64,000 bases of DNA from Circinella umbellata (taxonomy: Eukaryota; Mucoromycota; Mucoromycetes; Mucorales; Lichtheimiaceae). The stretch is from contig JAIWNF010000006.1 of the NCBI GenBank assembly GCA_025093555.1, positions 620,001-684,000 on the forward strand, given 5' to 3'. Both the position numbers and the translations under genes were made by a program. Each line of letters begins with the position of its first letter. Within the stretch, counting starts at the first letter, position 1. This document shows, one piece after another, positions 27,676 to 39,977 of this stretch. The notes below the pieces were generated by a model. That model was not told where the DNA came from. It made no database searches and saw only the letters and a list, made by a program, of their open reading frames with translations.

Positions 27676-30591
27676 ATGCTACTTGAATCGAAATCCGAAA
27701 AGCTGGATCTGGATTCCGAAAGTGTTTTGGAATTAGGTCAAGAAAAAACTATTTTCAATTCGATTCAAACGAAAAATTCAAAGGATGTCCTGTTAAATAC
27801 AGATACTCCTTCTAGACCAGTAAGTATTTAAATTTTCTTTATCTTTTACCAAAATCAAATCATTATTTTATTTTATTCTATTATAATACTTATTTGTCAT
27901 TTTTATCATTATCATTCTTTTGTTGTGATAGATATTAAGTAAAAAGACTATTTTTTACCTTGCATTTCAATCGATCGGTGTCATTTATGGTGATCTTGGT
28001 AAATATTATTAAAACAATTCTGCAGCGTTTGAAAGCATGATTAGGGATTCAAGGTTTTAGGGGGTGGTTAAAATATTCTTTTAGCATACGTACGTACATC
28101 ATTTTTTTTTAACTCTAGAAATATATCATATATAGGAACTTCACCCCTCTATACTTTTTCATCTGTCTTCACAGATACTCCTACACGTGAAGATATATTG
28201 GGTGCTTTGTCAATTGTCATTTGGTCACTTACACTTGTTGTCTCGATAAAATACGTCATTTTTGTGCTATCAGCTAACGATAATGGTGAAGGTGGTACTT
28301 TTGCGTTATATTCTTTATTATCTCGCTACGTAAGTGTTTCTTTTTCTTATTGATAGTAACATAATTATTATTATTATCATTATTGTTGTTGTTTATTTTG
28401 ATATATAATAAAACGAAATTGAAAAAATATTAATCTATCAATTATTTTATACGTAACTCTACTTTTATAGGCCCGAATCAATTGGAGCAATCCGAATGTA
28501 ATTGGAAGAGCAGGTTTTGATCGTTATCCTACTGGTGATATAAAGGGGGTCAATCGAGGTTTACGTCGATGGATTGAGAACTCAAGTTTTATTCGTCATT
28601 TGATCAATTTATTATCAATTATGGGTGTATGTATGGTAATCGCTGACGGCATGTTGACACCAGCTCAAACAGGTAATAGAAAGAAAGAAAAAAACCTCAT
28701 TGTCGTTTTAGAAATTTGTCAGCATAAAAGTTGATCTATATCAGTTTACTTGAATTATTAATTCAACAATGTTTGTATATATGATACCTTCTTCTTTTTT
28801 AGTTATTGGTGCTATTCAAGGTCTTCGAATTGAAGTTCCAAGCATTACCATTGAAGCAAGAACTGGTATTTCCGTAGCCATATTAATTCTTATTTTTATG
28901 ATTCAAAGTTTGGGTACCACCAAAATTGGAGTAACCTTCGCCCCGATTGTCGCTATTTGGCTTTTGTTAAATTTTGCTTGCGGAATATGGAGTGTTTATA
29001 CTTTCGATTCAACTGTATTTCAAGCATTTTCGCCATATTGGATCTATCACTGGTTTGCTAACCATGGTCAGCAAGGATGGGAAATGTTGGCTGGTACTTT
29101 ATTGTGCTTAACTGGTGTGGAAGCTACATTCGCAGATTTGGGTCACTTTTCACCTAGCGCTGTTCGTATCTCTTGGTTATGTTTTGCTTATCCTGTAAGT
29201 AAACGTTTTTTTATTGGTATATGTTCTTTCAATAAAGCTACTAATATTCTTGTACTATATGATATTTGATTTTACAGTGTATTTTAATGGCATATATTGG
29301 CGAAGCTGCAGTCATTTCTATGGACACAACTGGTACTGCTTGGCAAAATCCATTCTACGCTGCTGTTCCTCCTTCCGCATTTTGGTTTGCCTTTGTTATG
29401 GCGGTTCTTGCTGCAATTGTTGCTTCTCAGGCCATGATCACTGCATGTTTCTCTATTCTTAGTCAGGCTATGACCCTCTCATGTTTCCCTCAACTTAAAG
29501 TTATTCATACATCAAAGAAATTTAGAGGTCAAGTGTATATTCCCGTGGCAAATTGGTTATTAATGATCGGTACTGTCGCCATTGCAGCCGGTTTTCAAGA
29601 TACAACAGCATTGGGTAATGCATATGGTACCTGTGTCATTTCAACTGCATTTATTACCACAATCCTTATGACTTTGGTAACAATTATTGTCTGGCGTTGG
29701 AACATCTTTCTCTCATTGGCGTTCCTTCTTTTCTTTGGTCTTATTGACGGTGCTTATCTTACCTCTGCATTACGAAAAGTTCCTCAAGGTGCATGGTTTA
29801 CTATCCTTGTAGCTGTAGTTCTTTCCACTGTTATGTATATTTGGAGATACGGTTCGCTTCGTCAATGGGATTATGAACGCGTACTTAAACTCAAGCTTCG
29901 ACAAGATAAACTCAACGGACTTGACGAAGTTGAAAATACTACAGCAGGTCGCACTATTACTACTGCTACTGCTCTCTCGACAAAATTAAACACAGTAATG
30001 ATTGTCTTTGATCCTGCTGGTTTTGATTCACCCATGTCATTCCAACATCTACAATCCGCACTACAAGTAGATCCTACTGTCGTTATCTTTTGTCACCTTC
30101 GTCATGTCAATATTGCTGCGGTAAGTTCCTTTTATTCTATAAGATAGTAATAATTTTATGTGTATTATTGATTAGGTTAATAATAATATTTTTTATTTGA
30201 AAACATATAGGTTGCAGAAGATGAGCGGATGATTGTGTTTAAACCAGAAGGCACCGAATCTACATATCGAATTATTGTACGACAAGGTTATAAGGATCTA
30301 CCTGATACTAGTGTTGAATTTGGATTGATGCTTTCCAACCACATTGCTCGATTATTGCAAGAAGAAGGTCATCATTCTGAATTTGAAACAATTGCTGAGG
30401 CACAAGCACGACAATTGACTTATTTGACAAGTACTATCAGTGTTCGTTCTAAACCAAGTTCATTTTTACTTCATCGATTTGTTATCGAATTGTATGCTTG
30501 GTTTAGAAGAAATACTATGGAAAATCAACAAGAAATGTTAGGTGTTCCAGTGGAAAAATTAGTTCAAATTGGTATTCAATATGAACTTTAA
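27676..30591 (+). CDS. HAK1: High-affinity potassium transporter, HAK/KUP/KT family
   Basis: Plasma-membrane K+ (H+-coupled) uptake. Exons: 27676-27819, 27932-27998, 28136-28329, 28471-28672, 28803-29194, 29278-30120, 30211-30591; 740 residues, typical length. The family signature GVIYGDLGTSPLYTF is created across intron 2. NGEGGTFALYSLLSRY in TM3, DGMLTPAQTVIGAIQG and GVEATFADLGHFS are all conserved. Twelve or so hydrophobic segments follow, then a cytosolic C-terminal domain of about 220 residues. All phases agree and there is no internal stop. Fungal HAK genes are usually induced by K+ starvation; nothing in the upstream sequence shows this directly. Confidence 0.96.
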
Positions 30592-32528
30592 AAATCGTTA
30601 TTCTTTTGTTCTTTTTTGTATATTTTCATGTTATTCCTTCCTTTCCTTTTTGTGATTGTGTATTTTCTTTTCTTTCACAATAACATTTTTCATTTATACA
30701 TAATTTTATAATCTCAAATGTATTAATACCTACTCTTTTTTATTTTACTGTATACTATACATCCAACAACACTTATATATTACATTGATTTCATCATTAT
30801 TGCTACTTATATTAGTAAATAACAACTATTTTATTATCATTATTAGTATTAACATCATTCAAGGAGTCTCCATTTTGTACAAGTCAACAAAAATTGCTAT
30901 TAAAGATGTAAATTTAATGATAATAATAATAATAATAGCAATACAGAAGCTACATATCTTGACGTTCATCTTTTCAAACCTGCTCATTGTAAATAAACAA
31001 ATGAAGGAATAGAAGGTTTTCTAGATTGATAAAGTATATGTGAGAAACTTTACTCGGATGAAACTTGTTTTCGATTTTTAAAATACATAATCTTACGCGT
31101 TACTAAAAATAAATTTATGAATAGCCTGGCATTTTGAAGTTTTTAAATGACATGCATATAATAACAATCAATCCTATTACGAAATTTCTCTTTTATAAAT
31201 ATGTATTTTATCTTGCTTACTTGAATACATATTTCAAAAACTACATTCAAGTTTAGATTCCAAAAATATGGATCTTCGAGGTTATACAAAGCGGAGGTGA
31301 ACACTATTGTATAGAGTTTAAATATGACTATATCTTTTATGGAACAATGCATTACATGACCCTTGAGATGGGCTACATTTTCTGGGTATGCAAATGTAGG
31401 TCTTGTTATCATCTTTTCCTTATTATGCAAACAAAAATGCATGTCTAAAAAGTTAGACCCGATGAGTGACTAAAAGCCAAATAAGGTAATGTGATCACAC
31501 GTGGGTGAGGAATGGTTGCTTAGCAATAAATATTATGGAGAAATATATAGACCTACCAAGGATCATAAATGCTAATTGAAAAATTGTTAGTTAGGCGTAT
31601 AGTCATAATAAAATATCATAAAAAAAACAACGGATGTACTATATCACATTTTTCTCAACATTACATAATACTTTTGTTACATGTGCATTGTAGTATATTA
31701 TTGTTTATTTAAAAAACACGGTTAAATTCTGATTTCATTTAAAGTTATGTGAACACTGATTTGTCCTTAATCACTTTTTACGGATCATCTTTTGCAAGAA
31801 AAGTGAAACCAGTTCACTTATGACTCATATAACCAAGAAACCGGCACTATGTTAATTTTTTTTTGTTAGCTGATGTGTGATACAACCAATAAAAGTTAGT
31901 CGTACCACTTTTTCTTTTGGAACTTTTTTAGTCACCGTTCGAACATTAAGAAATTTGTAAACACCTTTTTTTTTCTAATTTTCTTCATTCGAATCTTATA
32001 CCCAATTTAAGAAAATAAAAAAAGAAAAAATGGTGTCATTTTATAATTCCAGCAAATAGAAAAAAGAAAAATTGAATACACTGATAGTATTATATTCCAA
32101 CAAAAAATATATGAATAAACAAAAATGAAATGAACATAATCATCTATTAGCTTTTGTGTTATCTGATTGAGGTATAACAAATAATTTACTCTTTTATTAT
32201 AGATACCTGTTTTCATTGTATTTTCTATTTTTGTGCATGCATCAATCGGAGGAACTGAGCATGAATAAAGCGGCAGCATCCAAAATTTTCAAGCGAGTTT
32301 TTTGCTAACCAATAAGAATGAGGCATAAAGATTATGCATGCTTACGCCAGCGCTTTCAACGTTCGGGAAATGGGGGAAAATGTTTATGAGGGGTAAAACA
32401 TGGACAATTTGTATATATATATATATAAATGATGGGGAAATTCCCAAAAGAAAATATATCGAATCAAATATAACAAAAAGTATAAAACTTATTTTTTATT
32501 ATATTATTCAAATATATCTACACCCATA
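30592..32528. other. Gene-free AT-rich intergenic region
   Basis: Nothing coding is supported. A near-palindrome GTTGCTTAGCAAT lies at 31515-31527, resembling an RFX X-box. A TA-repeat lies just upstream of the next gene (about 32410-32427). Confidence 0.5.
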
Positions 32529-34310
32529 ATGCTTTCTACGGTCGCTGTCACTACTCGTAATACTACACGTCAATTGTTGTCAACATCTTCAAAACGTTGC
32601 TTTGCAACTGTTGTCAACAAAAATCAAGCCTCCAATATTGATAAAAAGTATAAGGTCGTTGTTGTAGGTGCTGGACCTGGTGGTCTATCAGGTAAATAAA
32701 TAAATCATTACATTATTGGAATTCTACAGTATCATCTTTATTAACATTGGGAAATGTATTTATAGTTGCATCAACTGTCTCAAAATTACTTGGTAAAGAT
32801 CAGGTGGCAGTGATTGATCCTGCACAATATCATTATGTATGTATTATCAGTTTAATATAACAAAAGGAGATAAATATATATAAGAGTTCTAATTGTGTGT
32901 GATTTTTATATATACAGTATCAACCATTATGGACTTATGTTGGTGGTGGTTTGAAAGATTTCAAGGACAGTCAAAGACCCATGGAGTCCCTTATTCCTAA
33001 AAAAGCAGATTGGATCCAAGACAGTGTTACTCAATTGGAACCAGATACAAATCATGTTGTACTTAGTAATGGTCAAACTATTGGATACGATTATTTGGTC
33101 GTTGCTGCTGGTATTCAAGTGAACTGGGATAAAATCAAGGGACTCAAAGAAGCATTAGGAAAAGATGGTGTTACATCAAACTATTCTCCTGAAAGTGTTC
33201 AAAAAACACATCAATTCCTTCAAGAATTTAAGGGCGGTAATGCTCTTTTCTCATACCCAAATTCTCCAATCAAAGTAAGTATTATTATTTCAGGTGGAAT
33301 ATGGTAATAAAGTGGGTTAATAGGGAAAAAGAGGGTCAAACAAGATGATAATATATATAATAAAATACTTTTATTAAACAAAAATAACATAATTATTTCA
33401 TGTTTTAGTGTCCAGGAGCACCCACAAAAATTGCTTTCTTAGCAGAAGAAATATTCCGTTTGAATGGTATTCGTGATAAATCGAATGTGATTTACAATAG
33501 TTTCCAAGATAAAATATATGGTGTGGATCATTATGGTGTTGTACTTAACCGATTACTTGAAGAACGTAATATGACTTTTAATCCCAAGCATGAATTAATT
33601 GAAATTCAATCAAATAACCGCAAGGCTGTATTCCGTAATCACAGAGCACAAGAAGGAGAAGAAGAACTATTAACATATGATTATAACTTCCTTCATGCTG
33701 TACCACCTCAAGCTCCTCCCACATTCATCAGAGAAAGTAAATTGGCCGATCCTGTTAATGGTTTCGTCGATGTTAACATGTATACATTACGTCACAAAAA
33801 ATACAACAACGTTTTTTCATTGGGTGATTGTTCCAACTTACCTACTGGTAAAACGGCCGCTGCTATTACAGTTGAATCAGGTGTATTAAAAACTAATTTG
33901 ATTGCTGATTTACAAGGCAAGAAAATTAAAGAAGCTGAATATGATGGATATGCCAGTTGTCCACTTGTTGTAGGACGTAACGAACTTGTACTAGCTGAAT
34001 TTTCAGGTAATTTATAGTATTCTTGAAGGAATTGGGAAGGAAGGGGTGTTTGTGATATATTTTGTTGTTAAGTGATATATATTTGAAAGAAGTTTTCTGA
34101 TTATAATTCATTTTTTGATAATATCTTATAGGATACACTGGAAAACCATTAGAAACATTCCCCTTAGATCAACGAAAAGTTAGTGCCTTCAATGCATTTG
34201 TTAATAAGGACATTATTCCAAGCATATATTGGAACGGTTTATTAAGTGGTCGATGGACTGGTCCTACACAATTTAGAAAAGCGTTTAATCATTTCCGTTC
34301 TTCTCAATAA
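32529..34310 (+). CDS. HMT2: Mitochondrial sulfide:quinone oxidoreductase
   Basis: FAD enzyme of the inner mitochondrial membrane that oxidises H2S and passes electrons to ubiquinone. Exons: 32529-32691, 32766-32836, 32918-33274, 33409-34006, 34132-34310; 455 residues. The N-terminus is a mitochondrial presequence rich in S, T and R without acids (about 30 residues). The dinucleotide-binding motif is VVVVGAGPGGLS. Two redox cysteines sit in the expected contexts: KCPGAPTKIAFLAEE and SLGDCSNLPTGKTAAA. The C-terminal membrane-anchoring helices are present (PSIYWNGLLSGRWTGP). The symbol follows the fission yeast homologue (sulfide detoxification and cadmium tolerance); SQOR is the animal name. 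Confidence 0.95.
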
Positions 34311-34901
34311 TTTCTTCTTCTTTCTTTTTATATATCTTACGTATTATCCCATATTACCCTTATTATTTTCCTTTATTTATAAAATAAAAATTCTACCCTT
34401 TTTTTTCTGTAATTCGTCATGTATTAGATATTAGTCTTTACTCCGCAGAAAAAAAAAACCAGTAGCAAACACATCTTTTTGACAGCTTTTTTACTGCGGG
34501 TAGTTTTTTTTATTAAGTCTTATTCAAATTATGACTAACAGTCGAGACGAATATAGTTAGTTAATAGTTTATACAATTTAATCATTGATAAATTGCGCCT
34601 CCTAATTTTAAAATAATAAAACTGGCTGGGGCTTTTCCCTTTCTTAAAGATTTATCATGGGATTTATCGACCTATATTAACTGCTGCGGTAATAATACAA
34701 CTTGTATAATGGTGAGTCATAGAAATAAAAGAAGAGGGCAAAGGAAACAAATATTCTTTATTACAGAATATAAAAAAAAAAACTGCGGTCCAAGGCGCTT
34801 TTTTAAAATAAATAATTGAACTGAAAAGAGTTGCATAATTGAATTTTCTCTTTATCTTTTCTCTCTTTTTTTTAAAGTTCTATTAATAATAAATAATAAT
34901 A
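34311..34901. other. Intergenic region, no gene seen
   Basis: 3' flank of the sulfide:quinone oxidoreductase gene and promoter of the next gene. AT-rich, no coding or RNA feature recognised. Confidence 0.6.
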
Positions 34902-37537
34902 ATGACTTTAAAGGAATTAAATCAACAACCTTCCATAATGGAGAATAAAAATGACAATGAAGCAACTCGATTAGCATCAGCACTTTTGGACATCAAATTA
35001 ACAGACCCAGAAATTACTTCTACAAAGCAACAGAATGCTTTATTCGATCCTTCCAATCGGATAGAAGGTAAAGACGATGAGATTATTGATACAATACGTA
35101 CTCTTAAGGTGAATAGTAAAAGAAAGAAAGAAAGAAAGAAAGAAAGAGAGTTGTTTTTTTTTTATTTTATTTTTTTACTCACATGTTTCTTATCTTTTTT
35201 TTTTCTTTGTTCAAAGGAAAAATTAATAGATACAACACCTGATGACTTGCTTATACTTGAACAGCTTATTAATAAACGTCTTGATGAAGGACGTGGTGAA
35301 ACTTTATTTGAAATTGGTGTCGAAGGTAATTTTTATCTTATTACGTACTTTAGACTTGTTATTTTTTTTTATCGGCTGGTAGAATATTTACATGCACATG
35401 TTTTTCGCTGTTTTTGTGCTATAATGAATGATAGATGATGGTGAAAAAATGATGCTTAATGACGAAGAATATCAACAAGCCTTGACAACAATTGGAACAA
35501 TTGTTTCTAAGCTTGATTCTGATTATTCTATTGTTGAAGAACGTGGTAAAGATTCAATACAGCAAAAACAACAAGGCATAGTATCTAACTTGATGATCCG
35601 ACGACGATTAAAATCTGTTGAAGACATGCTTGAAATTCGAATAGCAGTGGTCGGTAATGTGGATGCAGGAAAGGTTCGATATCAATAATAATTTATTTTT
35701 GGGATTAATAGAATAGTATAAAACAATTTTGGAAGGCTAAAGAGACAATGGTACCTTTATTTAATTTTTTTTAGTCAACATTGCTTGGTGTATTAACAAA
35801 GGGAATTCTTGACGATGGTCGTGGAAAAGCGCGTGTCAATTTATTCAGGTAAAATAAATATTTATATTTGGATCAGGGCAAGGGGTTATGATAAGTGAAA
35901 GTACTTATTGACATACATTTTCTTTGCATATAATAATTAGACACAAGCATGAAATTGAGTCTGGAAGGACGTCTAGTGTGGGTGGTGAAATTTTGGGTTT
36001 TGATTCTCAGTCTAAACCTGTTATGCATCCAGCTGGCTCAGGACGAAAACTCACATGGGAAGAGATCTGCACCAAAGCTTCCAAAGTATTAAGTTTTGTT
36101 GATTTGGCAGGTCACGAGAAATATCTCAAGGTGACATTTTCTTTTCTTTTTTTATTTTTTATTTTGGGGCAACAAGAGCGATCGTCATCTTTTTTATTCG
36201 TGTTACTCATGATATTTATATTTTCATTTTAAAGACCACCGTTTTTGGTATGACAGGAAATGCTCCCGAGTTTGTCATGTTAATGGTAAGAAAAAGAATA
36301 TTCTTTTTAATAATTCACATCTAGTGATATAATGATTAATGGTTTCGATATCACGTATAATATAAAGGTTGGAGCCAATGCCGGTATGATTGGTATGACA
36401 AAGGAACATTTGGGTATAGCACTTTCTCTTGGTATTCCAGTTCTTGTTGTAGTAACTAAGATTGATCGATGTCCACCCAATATTTTGCAAAATACGATCA
36501 AGGAACTTGGTACAATATTGAAATCCAAATCTTGCCGAAAAATCCCTTTATTTGTTGAGACCGATACAGATGTTGTTATGACTGCAGTAAGTGATAGCAA
36601 AAATCAATTGTTTATGAAAAGAAAAACGGAGGGAAAAGATAATATAGTTTTTAACAGTACTTATTGTCAACAAAAAAAATTATAGCAAAATTTTGTTAGC
36701 GAACGTCTTTGTCCAATTTTCCAAATAAGTAATGTTACTGGTGAAGGATTGCATTTGCTTCGAAACTTTTTGAATATTCTACCCGCACAAACCAAGTATG
36801 ATATGGAACAACCTTTCCATTATGAAATTAATGAAACATATTCCGTTCCCTTTGTTGGTACTGTCGTTAGTGGTATTATGATGAGTGGTGTTATTCATGT
36901 AGGAGATCGTGTCGTCATAGGTCCCGACCAGTCTGGAAACTTTAACGTGACCACAATCAAGGGCATTCAGAGAAAACGTGTAACGGTTCCGGCTGCACGT
37001 GCAGGACAAAGTGTGACATTTGCATTAAAGAATATTCGACGTAATGCAATACGTAAAGGCATGGTCTTGTTACATTATGATAAGGAGAATCCTCCTGCCA
37101 AATGTTCCACACGATTTGAAGCTGAAGTTTTGGTCTTATATCATTCAACAACTATCAAAGAAAAGTATCAAGCAATGGTTCATTGTGGATCTGTGCGTCA
37201 AACAGCAAGCATTATTGGTATGGAAAAACAGTTATTACGAACAGGAGATCGAGGAATGGTGGTAAGTTATATCGTACATTTTTAATAGATGTATAATTAT
37301 AGATATACCAAGTTGATTTTTCTTATTCTGTTTTGTGTATTGTTTAGCAATTTGAATTTGTCAAGAATCCAGAATATCTCACCATTGGAAAGCGCATGGT
37401 AAGTCTACAGTAGATAGTAGCTGAAATATATTTAAACTGATTATAATACTCATTTTTATTTATTTATATATAAAAAAAAGATTTTCCGTGAAGGCCGAAC
37501 GAAGGGTATTGGAAAAGTCACTCGAATATTGGAATAA
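34902..37537 (+). CDS. GTPBP1: GTP-binding protein, GTPBP1/GTPBP2 family
   Basis: Translational GTPase related to EF-1alpha and Hbs1, linked to ribosome rescue and mRNA turnover in animals. Ten exons: 34902-35108, 35217-35325, 35435-35673, 35775-35848, 35941-36130, 36235-36285, 36368-36586, 36686-37261, 37348-37398, 37481-37537; 590 residues. The P-loop GNVDAGKSTLLG is split by intron 3, whose donor is the unusual GTTCGA. The G3 motif is [10 protein letters not shown] and G4 is TKID. The signature [19 protein letters not shown] and the C-terminal barrels ([38 protein letters not shown]) match the animal protein closely. The N-terminal 160 residues are less conserved. Confidence 0.95.
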
Positions 37538-37625
37538 TGAAATAAAACAATAAGAAACTGTGATCAAAAGAAAATAAAATGTACATATATTTGTCTAGCT
37601 TTTTTTTAAGTAAAATTTTTATATA

Positions 37626-37801
37626 CAGTTGAACCCCGTTTTTTGCACAGGTGGGATTTGGCTTGAAAGTAGTGCAAAAACCGGGGGTGTGCAAAAAGTG
37701 GGGTCCAAAACATAGTAAAATTATAGTGGGATTTAGGCTGAGAGGCGTGCAAAAAGTGGGGGTGTGCAAAAACCGGGAGTGCAAAAAACGGGGTTCGACT
37801 G
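37626..37801. mobile_element. 176-bp MITE with TA target duplication (Tc1/mariner or pogo type)
   Basis: Left end CAGTTGAACCCCGTTTTTTG and right end CAAAAAACGGGGTTCGACTG are inverted repeats with one mismatch over 24 bases. TA flanks both sides (37624-37625 and 37802-37803). The interior repeats the TIR core (GTGCAAAAACCGG and GTGCAAAAAGTGGG units in both directions), so most of the element can fold back. It lies 88 bp downstream of the GTPBP1 stop and could supply part of its 3' UTR. No coding capacity. Confidence 0.88.
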
Positions 37802-37803
37802 TA

Positions 37804-39381
37804 TGGTTATGATGACATACAGAAATCATGGCTGATAGTGAAATTCGCGAACGACAAGTACTGGAAACAATAATGGTTGCTGACAGAGTGCAGTGACAGA
37901 ACTCTCAGAATTTACAGGATTTCCCTACGATTTGGTGCTTGATTCTTTTCATGTATAATTTGGGGGTTTTTAACAACTTACTATTCGGCTTTTTAATAAA
38001 ACATTTTATTTCTTTGGTAATAAATATAAATTGTTCAAAAAATAAATGGTAGATATATAGATAAACACTACACTATTCTCTCCAAGTACATATGTGAAGA
38101 AACCCCGATTTTGAATGCTCAATCCATACTCTGAAATCACAGGCTGTAACTTGATGAGTAAATAAAATAATTTTTGGAGTTAAAGAATAAAACCTGCTTT
38201 CATCAAAATCGCGCGTTTCACACCACCCTTTGGTTTGGTTGAAATTATTTGATAGGATTAAGAAATGGTGAATATGGCGTTATATACAATACCTGGAAGC
38301 CACGATTAGCAATAGTTCTCTTGAACCAACTTTGGGTCATGAAGCAATGGATTATCTATAACTAAAGACCTTTCACACATATTATTTTTTCTTCCAAACT
38401 GTCCATCACAATCTCTAAGAGTTCACAAAAATGTTTATTCCTTGTAACCAGCCTTTACAACTATGCATTATTCATCATATTCAATTTTCCGGTTTTTTTT
38501 CACCAGTTACTGCTTGGAGCTTTCTTAATAAAATCTTTTATTACACCTTCGGCAGTAATAATACCCAGAATAGATATGTTGATACCTCGATCGTTGGAGA
38601 CTACAGTATAAGGAGTTAGATGTAGTGAACTCATATGTTACCTTTTTAAAAACAATAATTATACAAATACTGTAAATGATACGAAATCACAAAAAAACTA
38701 ATAAAATATGTACTTTATTGTCAAACTTCAGTGTAAAACATATTGTATTTTCCTTCTTCCTGCTCTAAGTTATTAAAAACTGTAAACTCCTATAGTTAAT
38801 ATGACCTAAACATGAAACCATAATGATCCAGGGATAAATAGAGCCCTATTTATTGATACCAGAAGCTCTTCATTGATATAGCTAAAAAATTGTATCCTTT
38901 TTGAGCATAACGGGTATAATAAGGGTACTGTGTATGTTTCTCATCAGTTTATCTAATCCATTTTTCTTATTTAATATATTTTGGTAGTAAACGCAAATTA
39001 CTTGTTCTATCATGCTACTATTATCCAAATCGTATATTCAAGCTATGGTGTGTACTTTATTGTTTAAATGTATGTTTCCACTATTATTATTATCTACATC
39101 AACTACAACCCTCTATTTTAAGTACAATCCAGCATTTCTTCATAAATGGTAACAACATCAATTATAATATGAATATTTATAGGATGTTTTCTTTGACAGG
39201 ATAACAAAACAATCCCCATGGGGCCTCCATCCAATAAGAACAAACAGGAACATATCGTGCACATATGAAATAAAGTTAAATTCTTTTGCAATACTTAGCT
39301 GGTCCAGTATCCTTGTACGTGTTTTTTCCTTGACCTAAAGTAGATATATAATGAGTCACAATATCCAAAAGCTGTGAGGGC
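37804..39381. other. Gene-free AT-rich DNA
   Basis: No feature supported. The only open frame of note (38431-38619) has no recognisable domain. Confidence 0.5.
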
Positions 39382-39612
39382 AATTGAGAATAATCGCAGA
39401 CAATGCCGAGGATCCAAAGAAGGGTGTTAGCCACGATGAATCCACCCACAACCCTGCAGAAAGAAGTAATTGAGAATAATCGCAAACAATGCAGCGGATC
39501 CAAAGAAGGGTGTTAGCCACGATGAACCAACCATACATTGTTTACTTGGGCTGTTGGAAAGAAGCAAAGAAGGGTGTTAGCCACGATGAATCCATCCACA
39601 ACCCTACAGAAA
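39382..39612. repeat. Imperfect tandem repeat, period 86 bp
   Basis: AATTGAGAATAATCGCA begins at 39382 and again at 39468, giving an 86-bp period with few mismatches. The core AAAGAAGGGTGTTAGCCACG occurs three times (39416, 39502, 39566). The third copy is truncated on the left and followed by a diverged ATCCATCCACAACCCT segment. Open frames on the minus strand here simply echo the repeat (ANTLLWI). Confidence 0.8.
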
Positions 39613-39977
39613 GAAGAAATAGGAAGCACTAAGACTTAGCTTGCATCACTACTTGGCATCTAATTGACGCCTAGTTTCCTGTGGTTTGTAGTTTTGCTAT
39701 ATAAAATTTCTATTTAGCTCTCTTTTCATGTAGCAAAAATAATAAAACTTTAGAGAATATATAAAAACTTACGTTCTTTTTTTATTCGGAATGGTGTTCT
39801 GCATTGTTTGAAACAAGGACATAACATATTATTTAATAAACATTAGTCATATAAAATAAAAGTTATCTCACCGTTTTCATAGAATCAAAATGTCTCCTTG
39901 AATTTGAAGATCATTATATAACTTTGATAGCCTCCATCGATGGTAATCACATTGTTCCCCAAGGAATCTTACGATAG

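Noticed and set aside
35674..35684. GGTTCGA words considered as tRNA T-loops (also near 24188, 37793 and 21708)
   Set aside because: None has a matching acceptor stem, D-arm or anticodon arm; no tRNA gene is supported in the window.
37518..37829. 103-codon minus-strand frame with repeated FLHTP/FCTP units
   Set aside because: It is only the translation of the repetitive TA-flanked MITE at 37626-37801.
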